Positions 1-6,155 of a DNA stretch of 19,595 nt are shown one piece after another. Made by a program: the position numbers and the translations under genes. The stretch is from positions 1-19,595 of the forward strand of contig JAGVPN010000406.1 of the NCBI GenBank assembly GCA_020052215.1. The letters run 5' to 3'. The DNA comes from Syntrophobacterales bacterium. GTDB lineage: Bacteria > Desulfobacterota > Desulfobaccia > Desulfobaccales > 0-14-0-80-60-11. The notes below the pieces were generated by a model, which was not told the origin of the DNA, made no database searches, and was given only the letters and a program-made list of their open reading frames with translations. Numbering within the stretch: position 1 is the first letter of the stretch; the number at the start of each line of letters is the position of its first letter.

Positions 1-2
1 GG

Positions 3-221
3 GATGGCGACGACGCTGCCCGGCTCTGCGCCGGCTTCAGCCGTGGCTTTGAGGCCTACCTGGCCCAGGACTGGGACGGCGCCCTCCAGATTTTTGAAGA
101 GCTCTCCCGCCAATTCCCCGGCGACGGCCCAACCGGCCAGTACCTTAGCCGCTGCCGCGATTATCGGGACCACCCCCCGGGCCCCGATTGGCAGGGCATT
201 AGATACCTGGAAGTAAAATAG
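3..221 (+). CDS. Adenylate/guanylate cyclase-type protein, C-terminal end (5' partial)
   Basis: Only the last 72 codons are inside the window; the frame is open from base 3 and ends at TAG 219-221. The translation contains a TPR-like helix pair (GFEAYLAQDWDGALQIFEEL) followed by DGPTGQYLSRCRDY and a closing PGPDWQGIRYLEVK. This resembles the tail of class III adenylate/guanylate cyclases, which typically end in a TPR-like stretch reading roughly FxxGLxxYRxxxWxxAxxxFxxAL...DGPSxxYLxRCxxF...PPxDWDGVxxLxxK. In that family the upstream part carries a CHASE2 or FHA sensor and the cyclase catalytic domain, making cAMP or cGMP; none of that is visible here, so the catalytic assignment rests on the tail alone. 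The frame starting with ATG at base 4 is a different, unsupported reading of the same DNA. The gene converges on the KAP ATPase with about 90 bp between stops. Confidence 0.72.
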   Translation, partial: DGDDAARLCAGFSRGFEAYLAQDWDGALQIFEELSRQFPGDGPTGQYLSRCRDYRDHPPGPDWQGIRYLEVK

Positions 222-313
222 GTAATTAAGCTTGAGGCCATCCGACCTGTTCTCAGAAAAATTATTTTGGCGGGATTTTGCCAGTAGGAGTGCAGCCGGA
301 ACCGCAAAAAAAT

Positions 314-2446
314 CTAATGGCCTTTGGGTTCGAAGTGCTTGATGAATTGGCGGAGGGCATCTTTCTGTGGTTTGCCCAGCCATTCGCTCTCCGTCAGGGT
401 GCGGGCCCGGTCCAGAATGCTTGCCGGATCCAGAAAAGGCGTCAGGACTTTTGGATTCAGGCGGTATCGGGAATCGCCGTCCACCTGGGTTATGGAGTGA
501 CTTAACTCCTTTTCCATAAATTTTTCCAGCAGACTCGCTAAGTTGCGGTCGTCGCGCCCCACCTGGCTAACCCAGGTTATAGGTTCGGCGTCCCCTGCCA
601 GGTCTTTCCAAAGCGCTAGAATTACCGGCAGTTTAGGGCACTTGAGGAGGGACTCATCCGTGGCCGCGTTCCGCACCTTTGAGAGCACCAAACCTTCCAG
701 GCCCACCAGATCGTCATGCCGGATCAGGGCTTCCGGCTTCGGGCCCTCCTCGCCGGCCTGCTTGTTGCTGAGTTTGCCTAACTCCATGACGATCCTGGCG
801 CTGATAAAAACTGCCCTGCCCTGGGTGATGGCTTGCCGCAGGGCCTCAAAGCGGCTGTCCCACGGCAGGCGCCGCAGCAGTTGAAAGATTATCTGGGCCA
901 CCCGCTGGTCATTGCCGATGGGAAGCTTACCCGAGCCTTCGTCTTCGGACCGGATAAACTGATCGCCCACATCAAACAGGCTGAGGAAAATCGACGGGAT
1001 GGACTCCACGGCAATCTCCGTGCCGGTATAATCCATCACCCGGTCCAAAAAGGCATGGAGGCGGGTAAAGCCGTCGGGGCGAGTCTGAACTGCCAGGTCC
1101 AGCAGATGGGCCGAAAATTCCTGGGGGTTGTCGGCCAGGGATAAAATAACCATGATCTCGGCATTGGAGATGTCTCCCTGGGGCAGTGCCAGGTGGAAAA
1201 ATATTGGGAAGATATCCGGACTACAGATGCGGAGTTGCTTACGCCAGGTGGCCTCATTGGGGGGCTCGAACCCCAGATCCCCCCACATTTCTCCCAACTT
1301 GGGAAAGAGCTGCGACAGCAGTCCCCGGACCGCTTCCCGATTGCCCTCGGCGATCTGGGTGACCCATGATTCCTGAAAGATCCGCAGTTGGTCGATCTTA
1401 CTGGCCACCCATTCCCGGCCGGTGAATTTTTCCGGATAAGTCCGGATCATGTTATAGGCCTCGGGACAGAAGATGCGCAGGGTCTCGATCCCGATAAAAT
1501 CCACGGGGTTGACTTCACCTTGGACGGCCGGATAGGTGACGCTCAGCGTATTGGTCAGCAAATTGATCTTGCGGGGGGTGCTGATGAAATGTTCAATCCC
1601 CCTCATAAAGACATTGCCCCAATAGGTTTGGTCAAAAAGAACTTCCGGCGTGCCTGCCATGATGTCTTCCAGCCTGGCAAAGAGTAAACGGTACAAGGAA
1701 GACCGGTCGGGCAAAGGCAGTTCAAAGGGGAACTGGACAATTTTTTCCAGGTAGTTCTCCCCCGAGATCCCCTGGGATTCTCTCAAGGCTTCTATCACCA
1801 CTTTCTTGTCGAAGGTGAGGAGATAAACGACGTTGGGGAAATCGGCCACGGATTTGATTACCCCGAAGAGCTGCCGGATCTCTTCTGGATTCAGGCGGTC
1901 GATATCATCCACGGTGACGAAAATCCGCCGGGGTTGCTTCCGGAGTTCCTCGGCAATTTCCATTTTCAGTTTGATGACGTTTTTAACGGAAGATTTCATG
2001 GGGGTGAATTCCACCGCAATTTTGCCGATGGAAATATAAGGAATGTGGATACTCGCGGGCAACTCCGACACCATATCGGCAAACTCGGCGATTTTTCCCT
2101 GCAAATCGACCAGGTCAACATCGCTGGTGGCCAGGGAGGCTTGGAGTTGGTCAAAGAAATGCTTGGCCAGCTTTTCATGCCCGGAAAACCACCAGGGGTT
2201 GAAGGGCACGATAATGGGCTGCTCATCCACAGGAGCTTGTTTAAAGTAATGGAACAGAAAATTCAACAGGGTGGTCTTGCCCGAGCCCCAGGGGCCATAG
2301 ATGGCCACCACAAATCCCTCGGCCGGCACCATTCTGGTTAAGGAGAAAGCCAGATGCCTGGCAAAGGGGGCATACCCCAGTTGGTCCTCTTGCGGATCTA
2401 CTAGAGGTTTGTCGGCCGAGAGCGTGCAATAATGCTTTTTGAACAA
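314..2446 (-). CDS. KAP-family P-loop NTPase
   Basis: This is a 710-residue ATPase of the KAP family (STAND/AAA-like P-loop class). The Walker A motif GPWGSGKTT is at residues 51-59, followed by the KAP-typical NPWWFSG (83-89). Walker B is IFVTVDDIDRL (175-185). A sensor-like stretch VVYLLTFDKKVV is near 206-217, and NYLEKIVQFPFELP at 231-244 is the family hallmark. Many KAP proteins carry transmembrane helices between Walker A and B; here that segment (about 115-160) is only mildly hydrophobic, so I read the protein as soluble or peripheral. The C-terminal 400 residues are helical with no recognised domain. The start is TTG at 2446, supported by GAGG seven bases upstream; there is no better ATG nearby. 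The gene stands alone with no obvious operon partner. Some KAP ATPases act in phage exclusion (PifA, QatA); the role here is unknown. Confidence 0.88.
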   Translation of the reverse strand: MFKKHYCTLSADKPLVDPQEDQLGYAPFARHLAFSLTRMVPAEGFVVAIYGPWGSGKTTLLNFLFHYFKQAPVDEQPIIVPFNPWWFSGHEKLAKHFFDQLQASLATSDVDLVDLQGKIAEFADMVSELPASIHIPYISIGKIAVEFTPMKSSVKNVIKLKMEIAEELRKQPRRIFVTVDDIDRLNPEEIRQLFGVIKSVADFPNVVYLLTFDKKVVIEALRESQGISGENYLEKIVQFPFELPLPDRSSLYRLLFARLEDIMAGTPEVLFDQTYWGNVFMRGIEHFISTPRKINLLTNTLSVTYPAVQGEVNPVDFIGIETLRIFCPEAYNMIRTYPEKFTGREWVASKIDQLRIFQESWVTQIAEGNREAVRGLLSQLFPKLGEMWGDLGFEPPNEATWRKQLRICSPDIFPIFFHLALPQGDISNAEIMVILSLADNPQEFSAHLLDLAVQTRPDGFTRLHAFLDRVMDYTGTEIAVESIPSIFLSLFDVGDQFIRSEDEGSGKLPIGNDQRVAQIIFQLLRRLPWDSRFEALRQAITQGRAVFISARIVMELGKLSNKQAGEEGPKPEALIRHDDLVGLEGLVLSKVRNAATDESLLKCPKLPVILALWKDLAGDAEPITWVSQVGRDDRNLASLLEKFMEKELSHSITQVDGDSRYRLNPKVLTPFLDPASILDRARTLTESEWLGKPQKDALRQFIKHFEPKGH

Positions 2447-2782
2447 TAGTTAACCTCGCAATTGAACGCGGTCCGCATTCCCTGCGGGGAGGCGACTCCT
2501 GATCTTTCCCATCGTGGAGCCGTTTATGGGGGAGATAAGGCGGCCGCCGGTTTTGCCGGTCGCTACTTAATATTTCGGAGTTTTCCCCGCGAACTTAAAT
2601 CAAAAAGAGCCTCTTTCCCGCTAAAACGCCTTTATTTCGCATGATAGCGTCTATTTTTTCGATTGATCTTCCGCCCCGGCCTAGCTGACCAACTTCGACC
2701 CGGTTTGTCATTGCCAGGCGACCTCACCTCATGGCGCCCGGCAACGGCTCTGCCTGGGCCTGGAAATCCCGTCCTTCTCCCA
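2447..2782. other. Intergenic region without a recognisable gene
   Basis: About 336 bp separate the KAP ATPase start from the stop of the pyruvate-kinase-like gene; both are on the minus strand. It is AT-richer in the middle (about 2560-2670). I see no convincing coding frame, no complete T-tailed terminator and no near-consensus promoter. The KAP promoter presumably lies here, but I cannot place it. Confidence 0.5.
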
Positions 2783-3352
2783 TCACACCCGGGGCTTGCC
2801 CCAGATCTCCAGGACCGATAGCTGCAGGAAGCGTTTGGACGCGGCGCTCTTGATAATGGCCACGGTGTCCCAACCCCGGGCGGTGCCGCCCACGGCCACC
2901 ACTTCTTCTCCTTCCGGGATAAGGCCCGCATCCACCGCCTCCATGACAATCTCGCAGCAAACCTTGAGGCCCTGGCCCAGGCGCCGCAAGGTGTTGGCGA
3001 TGAGCAGGGTGGGGGCGCTGCCCTTGAATTGGTCCGCCAGGCTCGTCTCCAGGGAGTGGGTGAGGATGGTGGCCTTGAGCACCTTGCCTCCCTGGCGGGT
3101 GATCTCCTGATGATGCTCCTGAAGAAACTCGTCGAGATTGGGCCCCTTGAACCCCACGGAGTGCCCCACCACCACCAGGTTGACGTCTTTGCCCTCAAAA
3201 CGCCGGGCGGCCTGGGCCCCGGAATCGCCGGTGGTGGACGCCACCACCAGGTGGCGAAATCCCTCAGCCACGGCCTTCTCCAGCAGCTCCAGGCAGGCCG
3301 GGGTGTTCTGCGGACCCACGCCCCGGAAATACCATACCTCTCTCTTAATCAT
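2783..3352 (-). CDS. Pyruvate kinase alpha/beta (C-terminal) domain-like protein
   Basis: A 189-residue protein matching the stand-alone family related to the C-terminal regulatory domain of pyruvate kinase (PF02887-like). Its members, such as archaeal AF0103-type proteins, are single-domain and lack the catalytic barrel. Visible features are an N-terminal CLELLEKAVAEGFRHLVVAS strand-helix unit, the phosphate-binding-like loop STTGDSGAQAARRF (residues 39-52), VNLVVVGHSVGFKGPN in the middle, and a C-terminal VVAVGGTARGWDTVAIIK unit typical of the Rossmann-like fold. None of the pyruvate kinase active-site motifs is present, so it should not catalyse that reaction; the ligand is unknown. ATG at 3352 has a strong ribosome site (GAGGTGA, four bases before the start codon). 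It is probably monocistronic, divergent from the histidine kinase, with a weak TACAAT -10 candidate at 3396-3401 on the same strand. Confidence 0.72.
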   Translation of the reverse strand: MIKREVWYFRGVGPQNTPACLELLEKAVAEGFRHLVVASTTGDSGAQAARRFEGKDVNLVVVGHSVGFKGPNLDEFLQEHHQEITRQGGKVLKATILTHSLETSLADQFKGSAPTLLIANTLRRLGQGLKVCCEIVMEAVDAGLIPEGEEVVAVGGTARGWDTVAIIKSAASKRFLQLSVLEIWGKPRV

Positions 3353-3510
3353 CAGTTCACCTCATGGATCTTTGGGGGGATAAAAAACTGGGATCATTGT
3401 ATCAAATGGCGGGTAGGGTCGGAAAGGCCGACCGGGGCAAGGACTGAATCCAGATGCTCATCCCACCGTCGGCCACATTCATGTTGCTTGAAAATCTGCC
3501 GATAAGAAAA

Positions 3511-3598
3511 GGGGACGCCCGGAGGGAGGCGGCTTGCCTTATTGCTATGCCCCCGGGAAATAGGGACCCGGGCGTCGCCCCCAGGTGGGAAGGGCGTC
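3511..3598 (+). promoter_or_regulatory. Potential alternative-hairpin leader upstream of the histidine kinase
   Basis: GACGCCCGG (3514-3522) pairs perfectly with CCGGGCGTC (3568-3576), and GGG 3511-3513 can extend the stem with CCC 3578-3580. A second GGGCGTC at 3592-3598 could pair with the same 5' arm. CCCGGG at 3552-3557 can compete with CCCGGG at 3567-3572. These exclusive pairings sit 40-55 bases before the kinase start. It matches no riboswitch class I know; it may simply be GC-rich self-complementarity. Confidence 0.3.
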
Positions 3599-3652
3599 TT
3601 GAGGCAATGACTGGGGGCCCAGAAAGCGAGCAACCTCATGGGGATAAAACAT

Positions 3653-4561
3653 ATGCCGGTTGATTCAGGCAGGGAACCCGAGGCCCAGGTAGGCATGGCC
3701 GAGCCGCTCCCCGGGCCGGAGACCTCCCCGGGGCGTTGGCACTCCGTCACGGTATCGTCTTTGCCGCCGGATACCTCGGAGGGCAGCGAAGTCCTGGAAC
3801 GGAGCTTTAAAGAACTGGTGCGCTACTATCGCCACTCCAGCGTGGGCCGCCGCTGCCTGGGCATTGTCCATCAGATGAACACCCCGCTGCAGGTCCTCTC
3901 GTTCCAGCTGGACCTCCTGGAGCAAAAAGCCCAGGAGGAGTTGGACCTGCTCGCCGAATCCCCCCTGGCCGACGCCGAACCCCTAGTGACCCTGAACCAC
4001 TCCCGCCAGGCGAAATTCAGCCAATTACGGCAAGAACTCAACCGGCTGCAAGGCATCAGCCGGAGTCTGGTGCTGCAAGGGGTGCATGAGGACGCCCGGG
4101 AGAAGTTCCCCCTGGATCTCAATGAGCTCTGTCGGCAGGAACTGGATCTCTATCAGACCACCCCCTTTTTTAAACACCAGGTAACCGGTGAATTTCACTT
4201 CCAGGACAGCCTGCCCTTATTCTCAGGGCACTATATCGATTTCAGCCAGAGTTTCCGGAATCTCATCGACAACTCCCTGGAGGCTATGGCGGGGACGGAG
4301 CGCCGGCAGCTGACAGTGGTGACGGCCTGCCGGGACCGGCGGATGATACTGCGCCTCGGCGACACCGGGGTGGGCATCCCGCCGGCGGATTTACCCCGGA
4401 TCTTCCAACCCTTCTTCACCACCAAGCAAACCCCCGGCGGGGACCGGGCCGGCCTGGGGCTGTTTATGGTGCGCCGGCTCCTGGCCCCCTATCAGGCTGA
4501 GATCCGGGTGGACAGCGATGCCGGCGGGACGTGGGTGACCGTCTCCTTCCCGGTGGCTTGA
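3653..4561 (+). CDS. Orphan sensor histidine kinase, no sensory domain
   Basis: A HisKA/HATPase_c kinase of 302 residues from the ATG at 3653, chosen because GGGGATA lies eight bases before it; an in-frame ATG at 3638 would add five residues but has poorer spacing to any Shine-Dalgarno. The first 50 residues are Pro/Gly-rich and low in structure. The phospho-accepting His is H73 in IVHQMNTPLQ, followed by the dimerisation helices with NTPLQ..QLDLLEQKAQEELDLL. The ATP domain shows the N box FRNLIDNSLEAMAG (201-214), G1 GDTGVGIP (236-243), F box FQPFFTTKQ (251-259) and G2 RAGLGL (265-270). There is no transmembrane segment or PAS/GAF domain, so it is probably cytosolic and takes its signal from a partner. 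The residue after the His is Gln, where HisKA kinases normally have Glu or Asp. No response regulator is adjacent. Its last 171 bases lie antisense to the tail of the M48 gene. Confidence 0.88.
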   Translation: MPVDSGREPEAQVGMAEPLPGPETSPGRWHSVTVSSLPPDTSEGSEVLERSFKELVRYYRHSSVGRRCLGIVHQMNTPLQVLSFQLDLLEQKAQEELDLLAESPLADAEPLVTLNHSRQAKFSQLRQELNRLQGISRSLVLQGVHEDAREKFPLDLNELCRQELDLYQTTPFFKHQVTGEFHFQDSLPLFSGHYIDFSQSFRNLIDNSLEAMAGTERRQLTVVTACRDRRMILRLGDTGVGIPPADLPRIFQPFFTTKQTPGGDRAGLGLFMVRRLLAPYQAEIRVDSDAGGTWVTVSFPVA

Positions 4562-6025
4562 GCCTCCGGAACGGGGGGAACCACCCTCCCCGGGGGGCGC
4601 CGGGGGCGGCAGCGCTGACCGGGCGCCCAGGGCGTCGGGCATCGGGGGCGGCGGCCGGCGGTTTAAATCCGCGGTTTGCAGAAAGACCTCTGCCGCCCGG
4701 CCGGCCATGAAGTATTGACTGACAAGCTTCAGGCGGGCCAACCGCTCCATGGCCGCCGGGTGGGACGCCAGGAAATAGTTGTCTTCAAACGGGTCATGAC
4801 TAACCACCGCGGCCATTCTCTCCCAAACGGCTACCCCCTTCTCAATATTGTAGCCAGCCTGGAAAGCATACCAGGCCCCATAAATATCCGCTTCCCGCTC
4901 ATCCTCCTGGGAAAAAACGCTCACCACGGCATTTCCGGCTACCCGGCGCACGTCCGGCGACACCATCACATGCCGCCAGTCCAGGAGGTGGTTGAGGGAC
5001 ATGGTGCTGAAGGCGGTAATGGTCTCGCCCACAAATGTCGCAATTTCCCGATGCGCCGCTCTTCTTATGCGGTGTCCCAGGACCTGATGGGCCATCTCGT
5101 GCCCTACAACCAGGGCCATCTCGTCGTCATTGAGGCAGAAACTGACCATCCGCCGGGTCAGGATGATTTCCCCGGGGGCGGCGTAGGCATTAACACTATT
5201 GCCTTTAGTGTCTACCCGAATGGCATATTCCGCCGGGAGCAGCTGGGGATACATGGTCGCGGTCATTTTTTGGTCGTCCCGCTGAATGAGCAGCTCCACC
5301 GGCCCCGTCAGATAACGTCCCCGGGCTTCAATGTTGATATGCTTTAAGTCCAACATGATGGCGGGCAATAGTTCGCCGGGAAGCCACATATAGACAAACT
5401 TCTGGACACTTCTATATTTGTACCTTTGCTCATAACTATATATGGGCAAGATAAAGAGGAAATCTTTGAAAATATCTCGCGTCGTTTTTATAGCCTCATC
5501 CCAGGCCGCCACCTCGGTGGGTATGGGCCAATTGTTCACCGCCAGGATAATATCGCCCTGTTTTAGGCCGCGTTCCTTCAGGATAATATTTCCTTGCCTC
5601 AGTTCGGCCTCCCGGGCCGGGGAGGGTCGCCAGACCTGGTCCACCGCCACCTTACCGGTGGCGGTGATCCACCAGTTGAAACCCAGAAAGGGATAGGTGC
5701 GGCCCTGAGTTACAGGCAGCCAGGGCAGCAGACGCAGAAAGACCCGGGATACCCGCTCCCCGGACCAGTTCAGGTAAGGGTGGCGCTTGGTCGCGGCCAG
5801 TTGGGCATCTTCCACCTGGTGGGCCGTGGGCGTCGGTTTGGTCACTTCGGCGCAACCGCCCAGGATTAAAAGACTGAGGATCAGGAAGAAGATTAAGGGC
5901 AACCGCAGGGAAAAGCCAAGATTGGTTTGACTCCTGGTTCCCAAGCTCCTGCTTGGGAACCCTCTTGTCCGCCAAGCTCCTGCTTGGCGAAAGAAATTAG
6001 GCAAATTTAGCAGGTTGTGCGTCAT
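4391..6025 (-). CDS. M48-family metalloprotease lipoprotein with PDZ-like domain
   Basis: Read from ATG 6025 (preceded by GGGGAC), this gives 544 residues. The lipobox LGGC puts the lipidated Cys at residue 58 after a hydrophobic run (43-57). A PDZ-like module spans about 115-260 and contains GLKQGDIILAVNNWPI. The zinc site is HEMAH (309-313) with VVGH before it, and the third ligand is in EREAD (E376). This fits a periplasm-facing, lipid-anchored peptidase of the M48 type, whose relatives (BepA, LoiP) act on outer-membrane proteins. The N-terminal 40 residues before the hydrophobic run are unusually long because dispersed palindromes are translated there. An upstream in-frame TTG (6073) is also possible but lies inside a repeat. 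Conserved sequence stops near residue 455. The tail is Pro/Gly-rich and its last ~56 residues are antisense to the histidine kinase, suggesting a lost stop codon. It is third in the minus-strand cluster after the glycosyltransferase and the TPR-barrel gene. Confidence 0.85.
   Translation of the reverse strand: MTHNLLNLPNFFRQAGAWRTRGFPSRSLGTRSQTNLGFSLRLPLIFFLILSLLILGGCAEVTKPTPTAHQVEDAQLAATKRHPYLNWSGERVSRVFLRLLPWLPVTQGRTYPFLGFNWWITATGKVAVDQVWRPSPAREAELRQGNIILKERGLKQGDIILAVNNWPIPTEVAAWDEAIKTTRDIFKDFLFILPIYSYEQRYKYRSVQKFVYMWLPGELLPAIMLDLKHINIEARGRYLTGPVELLIQRDDQKMTATMYPQLLPAEYAIRVDTKGNSVNAYAAPGEIILTRRMVSFCLNDDEMALVVGHEMAHQVLGHRIRRAAHREIATFVGETITAFSTMSLNHLLDWRHVMVSPDVRRVAGNAVVSVFSQEDEREADIYGAWYAFQAGYNIEKGVAVWERMAAVVSHDPFEDNYFLASHPAAMERLARLKLVSQYFMAGRAAEVFLQTADLNRRPPPPMPDALGARSALPPPAPPGEGGSPRSGGSSHREGDGHPRPAGIAVHPDLSLIGGQEPAHHKQPQAGPVPAGGLLGGEEGLEDPG
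5932..5961. repeat. Palindromic repeat, copy A
   Basis: An 11-bp perfect stem, GGTTCCCAAGC / GCTTGGGAACC, with loop TCCT occupies 5936-5961. The 30 bases 5932-5961 recur in inverted orientation at 6065-6094. I recall this palindrome type as dispersed in many bacterial genomes; here it falls inside the coding sequence of the M48 lipoprotein signal region. Confidence 0.85.
5971..5988. repeat. Short palindrome related to copy A
   Basis: GCCAAGC-TCCT-GCTTGGC is a 7-bp stem with the same TCCT loop and the same CAAGC/GCTTG core as the neighbouring 26-base palindrome. It looks like a shorter family member, 9 bases after it, and it too is translated within the M48 N-terminus. Confidence 0.75.
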
Positions 6026-6036
6026 ATAAAGATGTC

Positions 6037-6053
6037 CCCAAGCAGAGCTTGGG
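6037..6053. repeat. Short palindrome, CCCAAGC type
   Basis: CCCAAGC-AGA-GCTTGGG, a 7-bp perfect stem, shares the core of the flanking repeats. It lies just upstream of the M48 ATG (minus strand), so it would form a hairpin in the mRNA close to the ribosome site GGGGAC. Confidence 0.7.
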
Positions 6054-6064
6054 ATTAGATTTGC

Positions 6065-6094
6065 GGTTCCCAAGCAGGAGCTTGGGAACCAGGA
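6065..6094. repeat. Palindromic repeat, copy B (inverted relative to copy A)
   Basis: GGTTCCCAAGC-AGGA-GCTTGGGAACC at 6065-6090 plus four flanking bases is the exact reverse complement of 5932-5961. The two copies bracket a 103-bp interval containing two smaller relatives, giving a REP/BIME-like composite. Confidence 0.85.
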
Positions 6095-6098
6095 AAGA

Positions 6099-6125
6099 GA
6101 GATTCTTCGCGGCGCTCAGAATGAC
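6099..6125. repeat. Second dispersed-repeat type (ATTCT...AGAAT)
   Basis: GAGATTCTTCGC followed by GGCGCTCAGAATGAC forms an imperfect stem-loop with ATTCT (6102-6106) and AGAAT (6118-6122). The wording matches a dispersed element I recall as common in bacterial chromosomes (GATTCTTCGC...CTCAGAATGACA). It directly adjoins the palindrome cluster, between the TPR-barrel stop and the M48 start. Confidence 0.55.
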
Positions 6126-6155
6126 AACAAATAGTCTTTTGATTGCTCTTTGGTA

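Noticed and set aside
4..216. 70-codon ATG-initiated frame at the window start
   Set aside because: The Ala/Pro/Thr-rich product is unlike any protein, whereas the frame from base 3 gives a recognisable cyclase-type tail over the same bases.
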